A stretch of DNA of 48,968 nt, taken from NCBI RefSeq assembly GCF_004799755.1, contig NZ_SLUB01000032.1, forward strand, positions 1 to 48,968, in the 5' to 3' direction. The DNA comes from Bacillus timonensis. GTDB taxonomy: Bacteria; Bacillota; Bacilli; Bacillales; Bacillaceae_L. The translations under genes were made by a program, and so were the position numbers. Of this stretch, positions 8,502 through 19,330 are shown piece after piece (position 1 is the stretch's first letter; every line of letters begins with the position of its first letter). The notes under the pieces were generated by a model. It made no database searches. It saw nothing but the letters and a program-made list of their open reading frames with translations, and had not been told where the DNA came from.

Positions 8502-9461
8502 TTATTCCATTATTGCTTTTAAAACGGCTTTTTGAGCGTGAAGGCGATTCCCAGCTTGTTCAAAAACAACAGAGTGTGGACCATCGATCACTTCCGCTGT
8601 TACTTCTTCACCACGATGAGCCGGTAAACAGTGCAAGAAGAGATAATCTTCATTCGCTACATTTACGAGTTCGGAATTCACTTGATAAGGCATGAATACT
8701 TGCTTTCTTTCTAGCTGTTCCTGCTCTTGGCCCATGCTTGCCCAAACATCTGTGTAGATAAAATCTGCACCCTGTACACCTTCGACTGGGTCATGGCTCA
8801 CTTCAATGACTGCATTTGTCTCTTTTGCAATTTCTTTTGCTTTCTCTACAACAAATGCTTTCGGCGCATATTGAGACGGACAAACAACCGTGCAGTCTAA
8901 TCCAACCTTTGCTGCAGCAATCATTAAAGAATGGGCTACATTATTTCCGTCTCCAACATAGACGAGTTTGCTTCCATTAAATGATTTATTTCGTTCATAA
9001 ATCGTCAGTAAATCAGCTAATGCTTGGCATGGATGAAAATCTTCTGTTAAGCCATTAATGACAGGAATACTTGCAAACTCCGCAAGTTCTTCAATTTTTT
9101 TATGTTCAAATGTACGAATCATGATTGCATCTACATACTCAGATAAAACCATTGCCGTATCCGCAATTGATTCCCCTCTCCCTAGCTGCATATCATTGCT
9201 ATTGAGATAGATGGCATTTCCCCCTAACTGAAGCATCCCTGCTTCAAAGGAAACTCTTGTGCGGGTTGAATGCTTTTCAAAAATCATTGCCAAGGTTTTC
9301 CCTTTTAAATAGGGAGTATCTTCCCCATTTTTATGCTTTTGCTTGATTTCAATGGCTGAATCTAATAACGCGATGATATCTTCCTTTGTTAGGTCAAGGA
9401 GAGTGAGTAAATCCTTTCCTTTTAACGATTTACTTAGATTATGTTTTAAAGTAGTAGTCAT
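8502..9461 (-). CDS. argF: Ornithine carbamoyltransferase
   Basis: ArgF makes citrulline from ornithine and carbamoyl phosphate. The 319-residue protein has the phosphate-binding STRTRVSFE, the HPCQ loop and the [10 protein letters not shown] motif with the active-site Cys. It is the last gene of the arginine operon and its ATGA start overlaps the carB stop by 4 bases, so translation is probably coupled. That fits channelling of carbamoyl phosphate from the arginine-specific synthetase next door. Confidence 0.97.
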   Translation of the reverse strand: MTTTLKHNLSKSLKGKDLLTLLDLTKEDIIALLDSAIEIKQKHKNGEDTPYLKGKTLAMIFEKHSTRTRVSFEAGMLQLGGNAIYLNSNDMQLGRGESIADTAMVLSEYVDAIMIRTFEHKKIEELAEFASIPVINGLTEDFHPCQALADLLTIYERNKSFNGSKLVYVGDGNNVAHSLMIAAAKVGLDCTVVCPSQYAPKAFVVEKAKEIAKETNAVIEVSHDPVEGVQGADFIYTDVWASMGQEQEQLERKQVFMPYQVNSELVNVANEDYLFLHCLPAHRGEEVTAEVIDGPHSVVFEQAGNRLHAQKAVLKAIME

Positions 9462-12400
9462 TTGACAATCACTTCTTTCTCATTTTTGAATAGTCCTCTA
9501 CGTTCTTGAATCGACATGACTGTAAAGTGGGCATCATGAATTCCTTTTAAAAATGCCTGTAATGTCTCTAGTTCCGTAAATACATGAATTCGTTGTTGAC
9601 TTGCTTTTATTTTATTCTTTTTTGAATTATCTTTATTTAAACTCACAAATGCCAAAGCCTTATCGCTCTTGACCCATTCTGAAATGTCATTTGCGGTAGA
9701 AACCATTAAACCAATTCTTTTAGCAATTTGCACGATGTCTGATGGAATTTGATCTGTATCAAAAATAATTTCGTTTGCATTTTTTTTCGATAAAATATAG
9801 CTATGGAATACTTTTGTTAAGGCCTCGTCAATTGTTTCTGCAATACTGATTCCTTCCCCAGTTGATTTCATTTCCGGGCCAACCGTTGGGTCACCAAGCA
9901 GTTTATAAGTAGAGAAAACAGGATACTTTACCGTAAAGTAAGGTAAATCAGGTAAAAGGCCAGTTTGTGATGAAACCTCTTGTAATGACTTTCCAAGCAC
10001 AAGTTTTGAAGCTAGTTGCGCCATTGGTATTCCTGTTATTTTACTTATAACGGGAACAGTACGACTAGCACGAGGGTTCACTTCAAGGACGTATATTTGA
10101 TTGTCATTGATAACAAATTGGATATTCATAATCCCTTTAAACTGAAGTTCACGGACGATTTTTTCTGCATAGTCTGTCACGGTTTTCTTGTTTTCTTCAG
10201 TTAATGAAATGGCTGGCATAATCGCATGACTATCACCTGAGTGAACACCCGCTTTTTCAATATGCTCAACGATGGTAGGAATGAGAATTTCATGCCCATC
10301 AGAAAGTAAATCAATTTCGATTTCTAAACCAGGAACATAAGCATCAATAAGGAGTGGAAATGAATCACTTGAGATCTCTTTTACAAAGGATATAAGCTCA
10401 TCCTCGTCATTGATGACAACCATTCCTTTCCCACCAATTACATATGACGGACGAATTAATACTGGGTATCCGATTTCAGACGATTTTTCCAGTAAATCTT
10501 GCGTGTCTTCAGCAATTTCGCCAGGAATATGTTTAATATTCACCTTTTCTAATAGCTTATAAAAACGGTCGCGGTCTTCAAGTTGGTCAATGACATCATG
10601 AGTAATTCCCACAATCGATACACCTGCTGCCTCTAATCTTTGTGCAAGATTAATGGCTGTTTGACCACCAAATTGTACGATTACCTGATCTACTTTTTCA
10701 GCTTCAATTACGTTTAACACATGTTCAAATGTTAGTGGTTCAAAGTACAATTTATCCGCAATTTCATAATCGGTACTGACTGTTTCAGGATTATTATTCA
10801 GTAAAATCGTCTCATAGCCTTCCTCTTGCAAGGCGAAAATTCCATGAACAGAACTATAGTCAAATTCAATTCCCTGACCAATTCGAATCGGTCCAGAGCC
10901 AATGATTAATACCTTTTGTTTAGAAGAACCTTGAGTTTCATTTTCTCCAAAATAGCTTGAGTAGTAATAAGCTGTCTGTGCAGCAAACTCACCTGCACAC
11001 GTATCTACACATTTGTAACTAGGAAGTATACCAAGCTCTTTTCGTTTTGACCGAACAGATGATTCTTTCTCTTGACAGAGGAGCGCAATGTATTCATCTG
11101 AATATCCTTTTTCCTTTAGAGACTGCATAAATTCTACGGTAAACTCAGGCAGAGCTGTTTGACGAATCTCTTCTTCGCGCTTTACCAATGTTTTGAAAAT
11201 CTCGAGGAAAAAGAAATCGATTTGTGAAATCGAATGAAGTTCTTCAACAGTTGTTCCTCTTCTAATCAACTCAAGAACAGCAAAGAAACGATTTTCACTT
11301 GCTTTTTCAACAAGCTTGAGAAGTTCCACAGTCGATTTATTCTCAATCGCAGGCAAGCGTAGACTTATATTATCTCCCTCTAATGAATGAACTGCTTTTT
11401 GGATAGCACTTTCTAGATTACGATCAATTGCCATTACCTCACCTGTTGCTTTCATTTGGGTTCCAAGCATCGTAGGAACATCTGTAAACTTATCAAATGG
11501 AAAGCGCGGGAATTTCACAACAACATAGTCTAGTGCCGGTTCAAAGCTTGCAAAGGTTTTTCCTGTTACTGGATTTACTAACTCATCTAATGTATATCCT
11601 ACCGCAAGTTTTGCTGCCATTTTTGCAATAGGGTAACCTGTTGCCTTCGAAGCGAGTGCCGAAGAACGGCTAACTCGAGGATTCACTTCAATTAAATAGT
11701 AATTCTTACTGAAAGGATCTAAGGCAAATTGAATATTGCAGCCACCGATAATACCTAAAGCCGAAATAATTTTAATAGATGCCGAACGGAGCATTTGATA
11801 TTCTTCATCAGTTAAAGTTTGAGATGGAGCGACAACAATTGAGTCCCCGGTATGAATGCCAACAGGATCGATATTCTCCATATTACAAATCGTTATACAG
11901 GTTCCCTTATGGTCACGCATAACCTCATATTCTATTTCTTTGTATCCAGCAATACTTTTTTCAATTAAACATTGAGTAATCGGGCTTTCGGATAAGCCAT
12001 TTTTCGTTAGTTCTTCTAATTGCTGTAACTCATGCGCAATGCCTCCCCCTGTTCCCCCCAATGTGTAAGCTGGACGAATAATAACAGGAAATCCTACCTT
12101 TTCCACAAATGCTTTTGCTTCTTCAACTGTTGTTACAATTTCACTGTCTGGAACTGGTTCATTAAGCTCATTCATTAAGCTTCGAAATGCCTCTCGGTCC
12201 TCTCCTTTTTTGATTGATTCGATATGGGTACCAAGAACCTTCACATTATATTTATCTAAAATACCTTCTTCACTCAAGCTAAAAGCTAGGTTCAGACCTG
12301 TTTGACCTCCAAGTGTCGCAAGTAAACCATCTGGACGTTCCTTTTCAATGATTTTTTCAAGACTCTCAACAGTTAATGGTTCAAAATATACAATATCTGC

Positions 12401-12580
12401 ATTGACTTCATCCGTCATAATAGTTGCTGGATTATTATTTACTAAGATGACTTTATAGCCTTCTTCGCGTAAAGCTCTGCAGCCCTGTGTACCAGAATAA
12501 TCAAATTCTGCTGCCTGCCCGATTACGATGGGGCCAGAGCCAATTACTAAAATGGTTTGTAGGTTTTGATCCTTAGGCAT
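9458..12580 (-). CDS. carB: Arginine-specific carbamoyl phosphate synthase, large subunit
   Basis: CarB makes carbamoyl phosphate from bicarbonate, ATP and the ammonia delivered by CarA. The 1040 residues show the two homologous ATP-grasp halves, starting [20 protein letters not shown] and, near residue 555, [20 protein letters not shown]. The C-terminal regulatory domain is short, as in the arginine-specific Bacillus enzyme (about 1030 residues) as opposed to the pyrimidine one (about 1070). The gene overlaps carA by 8 bases and argF by 4. Confidence 0.96.
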   Translation of the reverse strand: MPKDQNLQTILVIGSGPIVIGQAAEFDYSGTQGCRALREEGYKVILVNNNPATIMTDEVNADIVYFEPLTVESLEKIIEKERPDGLLATLGGQTGLNLAFSLSEEGILDKYNVKVLGTHIESIKKGEDREAFRSLMNELNEPVPDSEIVTTVEEAKAFVEKVGFPVIIRPAYTLGGTGGGIAHELQQLEELTKNGLSESPITQCLIEKSIAGYKEIEYEVMRDHKGTCITICNMENIDPVGIHTGDSIVVAPSQTLTDEEYQMLRSASIKIISALGIIGGCNIQFALDPFSKNYYLIEVNPRVSRSSALASKATGYPIAKMAAKLAVGYTLDELVNPVTGKTFASFEPALDYVVVKFPRFPFDKFTDVPTMLGTQMKATGEVMAIDRNLESAIQKAVHSLEGDNISLRLPAIENKSTVELLKLVEKASENRFFAVLELIRRGTTVEELHSISQIDFFFLEIFKTLVKREEEIRQTALPEFTVEFMQSLKEKGYSDEYIALLCQEKESSVRSKRKELGILPSYKCVDTCAGEFAAQTAYYYSSYFGENETQGSSKQKVLIIGSGPIRIGQGIEFDYSSVHGIFALQEEGYETILLNNNPETVSTDYEIADKLYFEPLTFEHVLNVIEAEKVDQVIVQFGGQTAINLAQRLEAAGVSIVGITHDVIDQLEDRDRFYKLLEKVNIKHIPGEIAEDTQDLLEKSSEIGYPVLIRPSYVIGGKGMVVINDEDELISFVKEISSDSFPLLIDAYVPGLEIEIDLLSDGHEILIPTIVEHIEKAGVHSGDSHAIMPAISLTEENKKTVTDYAEKIVRELQFKGIMNIQFVINDNQIYVLEVNPRASRTVPVISKITGIPMAQLASKLVLGKSLQEVSSQTGLLPDLPYFTVKYPVFSTYKLLGDPTVGPEMKSTGEGISIAETIDEALTKVFHSYILSKKNANEIIFDTDQIPSDIVQIAKRIGLMVSTANDISEWVKSDKALAFVSLNKDNSKKNKIKASQQRIHVFTELETLQAFLKGIHDAHFTVMSIQERRGLFKNEKEVIVK

Positions 12581-13649
12581 ATATCTTTTCTCTCCTAACA
12601 GTACAGTTGTTTGCTACAAATTCATCAAAAATCCAACTGCTCTCTGACGGTCCTGGATGTGCTTCTGGATGAAATTGGACCGTTAATATAGGAAGCGTTG
12701 TATGTGTTAATCCTTCTACTGACTTGTCATTACAATTTTTAAAGCGTGCTTGTAATTTTGTATACTTCAAGCTGTCTTCATCCACTACATAGCTGTGGTT
12801 TTGGGATGTAATATAAACTTTATCGTTAAGTATATCTGTCACTGGTTGGTTAGCGCCTCTATGACCAAATTTCAGTTTTGTTGTATCTCCACCTAGGCTT
12901 AAGGCCACAAGCTGATGTCCTAAACAAATGGCAAGTGTCGGGTAAAATTCAATCAACTGTTTAATATTTGGAAGTTGCTCCATTAAATCCTTTGGATCCC
13001 CTGGTCCATTAGATAAAACAATGCCATTCGGTTGGATATCTTTGATTTTTTCAAAGGAAGTTGTATATGGTACAACCGTTACTTTACAACCCCTTGCTAA
13101 AAGAGAATCTAAGATTGATTTTTTATAACCAAAATCAACTAATACGACATGGGTATCACCTGTACCAAATGTTTGCCATTCCGTACTTGTTACTTCTTCC
13201 ACAGGATTAGTCACTGAGGACAGAGATGATACATCGAACAAATCAGAATCACTAATCACGGCCTGCATGGTTCCTTCCGTTCTAATTCTTTTAACAACTG
13301 CGCGAGTATCGACATGGGCAAGCAATGGTATATTCCATTTTTCAAGATACTGTTTTAAAGAATGCTTTGCGTTGTAGTGAGAATAAGACTCCTTTGTTTC
13401 ATATACAATTACGCCAGCCACGTGTGGTTTTTTACTTTCAAAGTCAAATTCATTAATTCCGTAATTTCCGATTAGTGGATACGTGAAAACAATGATTTGA
13501 TTTTTATAGGAAGGATCCGTTAAAACCTCTTGATACCCAGTCATTCCGGTGTAAAATACGATTTCTCCATTCGTAACATCCTTTGCATTGTTTGGAGATA
13601 ACGTTCCTTCAAAGCTTTCGCCATTTTTCAAATGTAAATATCCCTTCAT
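12573..13649 (-). CDS. carA: Arginine-specific carbamoyl phosphate synthase, small subunit
   Basis: CarA is the glutamine amidotransferase subunit. The 358-residue protein has an N-terminal CPSase_sm domain (GYQEVLTDPSYKNQIIVFTYP) and a class I amidotransferase domain with nucleophile C242 (ICLGHQ) and the His of TVQFHPEAHPGP. GAGGTGG lies 6 bases before the ATG. A 105-base gap after argD contains an ARG-box-like sequence, so carAB-argF may have its own control as well as read-through from argC. Confidence 0.96.
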   Translation of the reverse strand: MKGYLHLKNGESFEGTLSPNNAKDVTNGEIVFYTGMTGYQEVLTDPSYKNQIIVFTYPLIGNYGINEFDFESKKPHVAGVIVYETKESYSHYNAKHSLKQYLEKWNIPLLAHVDTRAVVKRIRTEGTMQAVISDSDLFDVSSLSSVTNPVEEVTSTEWQTFGTGDTHVVLVDFGYKKSILDSLLARGCKVTVVPYTTSFEKIKDIQPNGIVLSNGPGDPKDLMEQLPNIKQLIEFYPTLAICLGHQLVALSLGGDTTKLKFGHRGANQPVTDILNDKVYITSQNHSYVVDEDSLKYTKLQARFKNCNDKSVEGLTHTTLPILTVQFHPEAHPGPSESSWIFDEFVANNCTVRREKIYA

Positions 13650-13677
13650 TGTTCCACCTCGTATTTTTATTTAATTA

Positions 13678-13695
13678 GCGGTATTTTTATACAAA
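13678..13695 (-). promoter_or_regulatory. ARG-box-like operator before carA
   Basis: On the minus strand the site TTTGTATAAAAATACCGC has about 11 of 18 positions of the AhrC/ArgR consensus CATGAATAAAAATGCAAG. It lies 29 bases before carA. A binding site is likely but the match is partial. Confidence 0.4.
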
Positions 13696-13754
13696 TATAT
13701 TCAAAAAAAATGATGTATGATGCCTGATAATTAGACATTCTTTACCCACGTATG

Positions 13755-14906
13755 CTAGGCACTATACTCCACTATCGAATTATTTTTTATCATCTTAACA
13801 GCCTCATCAATTTGTTCATATGAAACTGTTAATGGTGGTAATAACCTAATAACATTAGGTCCAGCTTGAAGAACTAACAATCCATTTTCACGTAGCTTTG
13901 TCACGTAGGCTGTGACTTCAGCTTTACACGCAATTCCTAGCATTAATCCACTTCCACGGATTTCGGTTACCAAATCTTGATCTGTTAGAGCTTTTGAAAG
14001 CTCATCTTTTAAATAAGCTCCTTTTTTCTCAACCTCTGCTAAAAATTCATCTTGACAAATAATCGATAATGTTGCTTTGGCTGCAGCTAACGAAATTGGA
14101 TTGCCACCAAATGTAGAGCCATGTGAGCCTGGTCCAAATGCTTCCTTCAGCTTTTCCTTTCCAAGCATGGCACCCACAGGAAGGCCACTTCCTAAACCTT
14201 TTGCTAAAGTGATGATATCAGGGGATAGATTGAAATGCTGGTGGGCAAATGCTCTGCCTGTTCGACCAATCCCAGTTTGAACCTCATCAATAATGAAAAG
14301 TGCTCCGCTCTTCTCACAAAGTTCTTGTATCTTTTTTAAAAACGTTTCTGTACCAGGAACGACTCCACCTTCTCCTTGAACAACTTCAACCATTACAGCC
14401 GCGACTGAATCATCCATTGCTTCTTCTAATGCTTCACAATCATTGTAAGGAAGATAGACAAATTCCTGCAGTAGTGGGCCAAATCCTGAATGAATCTTGT
14501 CTTGCCCAGTTGCCGCCATCGTTCCAAATGTTCTGCCATGAAAAGATTGAAGAAACGTAATAACCTTTGACTTTTGTGTATATTTTCGCGCAAGCTTCAA
14601 TGCTGCTTCATTTGCCTCGGCACCACTGTTACAGAAGAAAACGGCATCCAGTTCTGAATTCTCTACAAGTTTTCCGGCTACTTCTTGTTGAATATCAGAT
14701 TTAAATAAATTTGAAACATGCCAATATTTCTTTAGTTGTTCTTCTACGGCGTCGATTACAGCCGGATGGCGGTGGCCAAGATTACAAACTGCGATTCCAG
14801 AGACAAAATCTAAATATTTTTTTCCTTTATTATCTACAATGATTGCACCTTCTGCTGATTCAACTGTTAAATCCCATCTCGCATAGGTTGGAAATAGTGC
14901 ATCCAT
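13755..14906 (-). CDS. argD: Acetylornithine aminotransferase
   Basis: ArgD converts N-acetylglutamate semialdehyde to N-acetylornithine with PLP. The 383-residue class III aminotransferase has [16 protein letters not shown] near residue 92, the Asp of [13 protein letters not shown], and the Schiff-base Lys K236 in [13 protein letters not shown]. The start overlaps the argB stop (TAATG), so the two are translationally coupled. Confidence 0.96.
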   Translation of the reverse strand: MDALFPTYARWDLTVESAEGAIIVDNKGKKYLDFVSGIAVCNLGHRHPAVIDAVEEQLKKYWHVSNLFKSDIQQEVAGKLVENSELDAVFFCNSGAEANEAALKLARKYTQKSKVITFLQSFHGRTFGTMAATGQDKIHSGFGPLLQEFVYLPYNDCEALEEAMDDSVAAVMVEVVQGEGGVVPGTETFLKKIQELCEKSGALFIIDEVQTGIGRTGRAFAHQHFNLSPDIITLAKGLGSGLPVGAMLGKEKLKEAFGPGSHGSTFGGNPISLAAAKATLSIICQDEFLAEVEKKGAYLKDELSKALTDQDLVTEIRGSGLMLGIACKAEVTAYVTKLRENGLLVLQAGPNVIRLLPPLTVSYEQIDEAVKMIKNNSIVEYSA

Positions 14907-15682
14907 TAAACCACCTCAAGTTCTTTTACGATTTTTGTTCCTTTTAAAGTTCCGTCCATTGCTAACAACGAACCTTTTCCATTGATGACAATGATTTCGT
15001 TTATTCCCCCGTCATTAAGAGCAGTGAGAGCGGCTTTCACCTTTGGAATCATTCCACCGTAGATGGTTCCCTCTTCGATCAGTGTAAGAACAGAATCTGT
15101 TGAGAGTGAAGGTAGAACTTCACCATCTTTTTTAATTCCATCTACGTCTGTAACGAATAGTAAATGATTTGCCTTTAATGCTGTAGCAACACTTGCTGCT
15201 GCAGTATCTGCATTGATATTGTATTTTGTATACTTCTCATCAATCCCGATTGGTGAGATGACTGGAACAAAATTTTGAGATAAAAGAAATTCCAGGAAGG
15301 AAACATTGACTTTTTCAACCTCACCGACAAACCCTAATTGCTCAATGTCTGCAGGTTTGGCTTTTATTAGTTGTGCGTCACAACCAGATAATCCTACTGC
15401 GGGGATCCCTGCTTTCTCTAGTTCAATGACTACTTTTTTATTAACTGTTCCGGATAATACCATTTCAACAACATCTAGAACTTCCTTTGTTGTTTTCCTC
15501 AGCCCATTCACAAATTCGCTTTCTATTTTCAAAGAAGTGAGTGTCTGACCAATCTCCGGTCCACCTCCATGAACAATTACGACTCTATATCCACTTTCCT
15601 TTAATTCTTTTAAACTATTAAAAAATGAGTCTGACAGCTGAGCTAAAATGCTTCCTCCGCATTTGATAACAATTGTCTCCAT
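14906..15682 (-). CDS. argB: Acetylglutamate kinase
   Basis: ArgB phosphorylates N-acetylglutamate. The 258-residue amino acid kinase begins [13 protein letters not shown], carries [12 protein letters not shown], and ends with the nucleotide-binding [12 protein letters not shown] start it at ATG 15682, preceded by AGGAG; the longer frame from 15697 overlaps the argJ stop. No N-terminal extension of the arginine-sensitive type is present, which suits an operon with ArgJ recycling the acetyl group. Confidence 0.95.
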   Translation of the reverse strand: METIVIKCGGSILAQLSDSFFNSLKELKESGYRVVIVHGGGPEIGQTLTSLKIESEFVNGLRKTTKEVLDVVEMVLSGTVNKKVVIELEKAGIPAVGLSGCDAQLIKAKPADIEQLGFVGEVEKVNVSFLEFLLSQNFVPVISPIGIDEKYTKYNINADTAAASVATALKANHLLFVTDVDGIKKDGEVLPSLSTDSVLTLIEEGTIYGGMIPKVKAALTALNDGGINEIIVINGKGSLLAMDGTLKGTKIVKELEVV

Positions 15683-15693
15683 ATCTAGTCTCC

Positions 15694-16923
15694 TCACGTG
15701 CGATAGCTTGCATTGATTTTGACATAATCATAGGTCAAGTCACAGCCCCAAGCCGTTCCTTTACCATTTCCAAGATGGAGGTTTACGTGTATGACAATGT
15801 CTGTTCCTTCAAGATACTGTTTTGCTAGTTCTTCTGAAAAAGCCATTGGTTGGCTTCCTTTTAGCATTTGAATGGAGCCAATGGAGATATCCACAACATC
15901 CGGATTCACAGTTGCTACACTATGACCAATCGCCCCGATAATTCTTCCCCAATTCGCATCTGCTCCGTAGACTGCTGTTTTAACAAGGTTTGAACCTACA
16001 ATTTTTTTAGCCACAATACGGGCATCGACATCAGATAAAGCACCTGTAACATTGACTTCTACGAGTTTTGTAGCGCCTTCTCCATCCTTTGCAATTTGCT
16101 TTGCAAGGTCTTCGAAAGTGGACTGCAAGGCTGATACAAATGAATCCCATTCAGGATGCTCTGGTGAAAGTTGATTATTTTCTGCTAACCCACTTGCCAT
16201 TACCAATACCATGTCATTTGTTGACGTTTCACCATCTACTGTGATTTGGTTAAACGTTACATCAGTGACGGCTTTCATCGCTGCTTGGAGGGAATCTGAA
16301 TCAATGTTTGCATCTGTTGTTACAAAGCCGAGCATCGTCGCCATGTTTGGATGGATCATCCCTGATCCCTTTGCTGCTCCGCCAATGGTAATTTTCTTTC
16401 CATCAATTGTTGTTTGATAACATGCTTTTTTCATTACTAAATCCGTAGTTAAAATCGCTGTTTGAAAGTCACTAGCAGCTTCTGCTGTATTAGTTGGCTC
16501 AAGTTGATTGATACCTGCTTTGATTTTATCCATCTGTAGGAGTTCACCAATTACACCCGTTGAAGCAACTGCAACTAGGTGATCTTTGATTCCAAAATGA
16601 GCAGCTGATTCAGCTCTCATTTCATATGCATCTAGTAAACCCTGTTCACCTGTACATGCATTCGCACAAGCGCTATTAATGACAACTGCTTGTAGTTTAT
16701 TTTCTACAGCGATACTTTCTTTTGTCACCTTTAAAGGAGGAGCTTGAAAATGACTTTGCGTATATACGGCTGCACAGTTCGCCGGAACATCACATACAAT
16801 TGCCCCTAAATCCTTCTTTGAATAACGTAATCCGGCATGAACACCTGCTGATTTAAATCCTATAGGAGTTACAACAGACCCCTCTTCTACTTTTAAAACT
16901 TGAATTTCCTTCATATCAATCAT
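15694..16923 (-). CDS. argJ: Bifunctional ornithine acetyltransferase/N-acetylglutamate synthase
   Basis: ArgJ moves the acetyl group from acetylornithine to glutamate, closing the cyclic arginine pathway. The 409-residue precursor is expected to cut itself before T196 in the motif HPNMATMLGF, giving alpha and beta chains. GGSNLV-type and GRIIGA (NWGRIIGAIGHS) segments of the beta chain are present. AAGGAG lies 10 bases before the ATG. Confidence 0.95.
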   Translation of the reverse strand: MIDMKEIQVLKVEEGSVVTPIGFKSAGVHAGLRYSKKDLGAIVCDVPANCAAVYTQSHFQAPPLKVTKESIAVENKLQAVVINSACANACTGEQGLLDAYEMRAESAAHFGIKDHLVAVASTGVIGELLQMDKIKAGINQLEPTNTAEAASDFQTAILTTDLVMKKACYQTTIDGKKITIGGAAKGSGMIHPNMATMLGFVTTDANIDSDSLQAAMKAVTDVTFNQITVDGETSTNDMVLVMASGLAENNQLSPEHPEWDSFVSALQSTFEDLAKQIAKDGEGATKLVEVNVTGALSDVDARIVAKKIVGSNLVKTAVYGADANWGRIIGAIGHSVATVNPDVVDISIGSIQMLKGSQPMAFSEELAKQYLEGTDIVIHVNLHLGNGKGTAWGCDLTYDYVKINASYRT

Positions 16924-16940
16924 GCAAAGTCACTCCTTTT

Positions 16941-17981
16941 CTATGGGAATAATGGGACGTAATGTAACCCTGTTTTTTCGTCTAAACCAAACATGATATT
17001 CGCGTTTTGGATTGCCTGACCAGCAGCTCCCTTTACTAAGTTATCGATTACTGAAACTACGGTTATCCGGTTTGTTCTTTTATCAAATGCAAGGCCGATA
17101 TCACAATAATTTGTGCCATACACTTCTTTCGTTGCAGAGAAGGTACCCTTTTCTCTGATTCTTACAAATGGTGAATCCTGGTAACTTTCCTTATATATTT
17201 CATATAGCTGCTCCAATGAAAGTGAATCTACTGCACTATTAATGTACATCGTTGACATGATTCCTCTAGTCATTGGCACCAAATGAGTACTAAATGTTAC
17301 ATATGGAATGGAGGCGTCCCAGCCTTGAATCACTTGCTCAATTTCTGGAATATGTTGATGCTGATTCACTTTATAAATTGAAAAGTTATCATTGCTTTCA
17401 GCAAAATGGGTGGTTCTTGAAGGACTTTTTCCGGCTCCAGAGATACCAGATTTTGCGTCAATTACAATTGAGCTTTCATCAATTAATTCATGCTTAATGA
17501 TCGGTGCTAACCCTAGTACAGTTGCCGTTGGGTAGCAGCCTGGATTTGAGATAAACCTACTATTCTGAATCTCTTCTTTATACCATTCTGGTAAACCATA
17601 TGTAGCTTTGTTTAAATCCTCCTGTAAGGCAGCTGGCTTCTTATACCATTGTTCATATACATTTGGATTTTTTAAACGATAATCCCCTGAAAGGTCAATA
17701 ATTTTCACATTTTCATTCAGCAACTCAGGCACAATGGTTGTTGAAACTCCTGATGGTGTTGAAAGAAAAACAACGTCCACTTCATTAGCTATCTTCGGAA
17801 TATCAATTTCTTCTAATGAATGATTTACAAGATTCGTTACATGCGGGTAGACCTCTGAAAGCCTCATCCCTGTCTGTGACGAAGTATGAATGGAATGCAC
17901 ATCTATAGATGGGTGGTTTGCCAATAATCGTAGTAATTCAATTCCGCCATAACCTGTAACCCCTATAATTGCCGCTTTCAA
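16941..17981 (-). CDS. argC: N-acetyl-gamma-glutamyl-phosphate reductase
   Basis: ArgC reduces N-acetylglutamyl phosphate with NADPH. The 346-residue protein starts LKAAIIGVTGYGGIELLRLL (NADP-binding GxxGYxG) and has the active-site Cys in SNPGCYPTA. The start is a TTG at 17981, 6 bases after GAGGTGG; the frame is open 50 codons further up, but that would run through the promoter. It is the first gene of the operon. Confidence 0.95.
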   Translation of the reverse strand: MKAAIIGVTGYGGIELLRLLANHPSIDVHSIHTSSQTGMRLSEVYPHVTNLVNHSLEEIDIPKIANEVDVVFLSTPSGVSTTIVPELLNENVKIIDLSGDYRLKNPNVYEQWYKKPAALQEDLNKATYGLPEWYKEEIQNSRFISNPGCYPTATVLGLAPIIKHELIDESSIVIDAKSGISGAGKSPSRTTHFAESNDNFSIYKVNQHQHIPEIEQVIQGWDASIPYVTFSTHLVPMTRGIMSTMYINSAVDSLSLEQLYEIYKESYQDSPFVRIREKGTFSATKEVYGTNYCDIGLAFDKRTNRITVVSVIDNLVKGAAGQAIQNANIMFGLDEKTGLHYVPLFP

Positions 17982-18023
17982 AATATCCACCTCATTGTTT
18001 TTATTAATATTTGAATATGTATC

Positions 18024-18052
18024 ATTATAAAGCTGTATAAAAATTAAATCAA
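18024..18052 (-). promoter_or_regulatory. argC promoter with ARG-box-like operator
   Basis: On the minus strand TTGATT (18052-18047) and TATAAT (18029-18024) are 17 bases apart. The spacer holds, on the plus strand at 18032-18049, GCTGTATAAAAATTAAAT, with 13 of 18 positions of the AhrC/ArgR consensus. Binding there would block RNA polymerase, as expected for arginine repression. Confidence 0.65.
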
Positions 18053-18085
18053 TTGTATTTTTATAAAAAATCTGATTTTTTTCGC

Positions 18086-18140
18086 AAAAAAAAACACCAG
18101 TAAGTGAAGTTGATTTTAAATCAACCTCCACTTACCGGTG
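18086..18140 (-). terminator. Strong terminator embedding the moaD 3' end
   Basis: A stem of about 19 base pairs (18140-18121 against 18113-18095, several G-U pairs, one bulge) is followed by nine T on the minus strand. The 5' arm is made of the last codons of moaD, CACCGGTAAGTGGAGG, and its stop. Confidence 0.9.
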
Positions 18141-18354
18141 GAATCAAAGCAACAGTATCTCCTGCTTTTACAATATCTTCATCGATTGCATACTCTTCAT
18201 TTATGGCAAACATGATTTGATCAAGATTTTTTAAACCATTTTCATTAGCAAGCTTCTCTTTTAGAGAAGAAATCGTTATTTGATCTGCATGTACCGAGAT
18301 CCTTTCGGTTCCCGCCATTTCCTGTAAATGGGCAAAAAATAAAACCGTAATCAT
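18121..18354 (-). CDS. moaD: Molybdopterin synthase sulfur carrier subunit
   Basis: MoaD is the ubiquitin-like small subunit of molybdopterin synthase. The 77-residue protein ends PPVSGG, with the C-terminal Gly-Gly that is adenylated and thiocarboxylated. Its start overlaps the moaE stop by 4 bases (ATGA). It closes the moeA-mobB-moaE-moaD operon. The sulfurating enzyme gene moeB is not in this window. Confidence 0.95.
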   Translation of the reverse strand: MITVLFFAHLQEMAGTERISVHADQITISSLKEKLANENGLKNLDQIMFAINEEYAIDEDIVKAGDTVALIPPVSGG

Positions 18355-18824
18355 TTTAAATCCTCCTCTTCAGGTTGGCCCGTTGCATATTGTTTCGTTT
18401 CTAACTGATCTCCAATCCACATTTCCCCGTCTTCCCAATGTTCTTTTTTCCAGATAGGGACAATTTGTTTTATACGTTCGATTGCATATTCATTTGCTGC
18501 ATAGGCATCCTTACGATGGGGTGTGGAAACGGCAATGACGACTGCTGCTTCAGAAATATCCAAACGCCCAATTCGGTGGGTAATAGCCGTTTTCGCTTCC
18601 GGCCATCTTACCGAAATTTCTTCACCAATTTGAGCAAGCTTTTTTTCTGCCATTGAAATATACGCATCATATTCTAAATAAAGGGTTCTTCTTCCCCTCG
18701 TAAATTCGCGAACCGTTCCAATAAAAGTCGTAACTGCGCCAGCTTCTCGTCGAATGACCTTATTTGTGACCTCTTCAACCCGAATCGGCTCATTCGTTAT
18801 TTCAAATAAATCATTATTATTCAT
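18351..18824 (-). CDS. moaE: Molybdopterin synthase catalytic subunit
   Basis: MoaE converts cyclic pyranopterin monophosphate to molybdopterin using sulfur from MoaD. The 157 residues carry the family segments AVTTFIGTVREFTRGR, ITHRIGRLDI and VSTPHRKDAYAANEYAIERIKQ with the conserved Lys and Arg, and PIWKKEHWEDGEMWIGD. Start and stop both overlap neighbours by 4 bases, so mobB-moaE-moaD are coupled. Confidence 0.96.
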   Translation of the reverse strand: MNNNDLFEITNEPIRVEEVTNKVIRREAGAVTTFIGTVREFTRGRRTLYLEYDAYISMAEKKLAQIGEEISVRWPEAKTAITHRIGRLDISEAAVVIAVSTPHRKDAYAANEYAIERIKQIVPIWKKEHWEDGEMWIGDQLETKQYATGQPEEEDLK

Positions 18825-19330
18825 TGATGTACCTCACTAAATATCCAATTTAAATAGTTCTCTTCTGCGTTTATATGAAAAAGAGGGAAATTGGTTTGAA
18901 TCGGTATCCAGCTTATAACTGCCACGATATTTGTTAATGAAGTTAGCAACTCCATATCCTCTTCCCTTTTAATTAAAACAATTTTAGGATATTGTGCGTT
19001 TTTATATCCTTCAATTACTATCATATCATGTTCAAAAAACGCGTAAAGCTGAATTAGCTTCTCCAGCGTCCATTGGGAAGTTTTCGCTTCAAGCTGCATA
19101 CTTCCTCCACCCTCTACGATTGTTGCAGATGCTCCTGCTTTAAAGTGGCGGGAAGAATCTTTTTCTTGATGAATACTTTGTAAGCGACTTTGATGTCCAT
19201 GGTGCTTAATGGTCGCGATATGATAACCAAACTCAGAACCTTTTTTTACAATCTTTTCAACTAGTGTCGTTTTCCCGCTATTTTGATACCCGACGACTTG
19301 GAGAAGTGGAAACCTTATTTCCAAGGCCAT
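18821..19330 (-). CDS. mobB: MobB, GTP-binding molybdopterin-guanine dinucleotide accessory protein
   Basis: MobB binds GTP and aids guanine dinucleotide attachment to molybdopterin by MobA. The 169-residue protein has the P-loop GYQNSGKTTLVEKI (residues 14-27), the following ATIKHHGH segment and IVIEGYKNAQYPKIVLI. It overlaps the moeA end by 16 bases and moaE by 4. Its partner mobA is in the window but apart, at 29.6 kb. Confidence 0.93.
   Translation of the reverse strand: MALEIRFPLLQVVGYQNSGKTTLVEKIVKKGSEFGYHIATIKHHGHQSRLQSIHQEKDSSRHFKAGASATIVEGGGSMQLEAKTSQWTLEKLIQLYAFFEHDMIVIEGYKNAQYPKIVLIKREEDMELLTSLTNIVAVISWIPIQTNFPLFHINAEENYLNWIFSEVHQ

Noticed and set aside
18005-18022. ARG box over the argC start site
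   Set aside because: ATATTCAAA fits one half-site only; the sequence in the spacer matches better.
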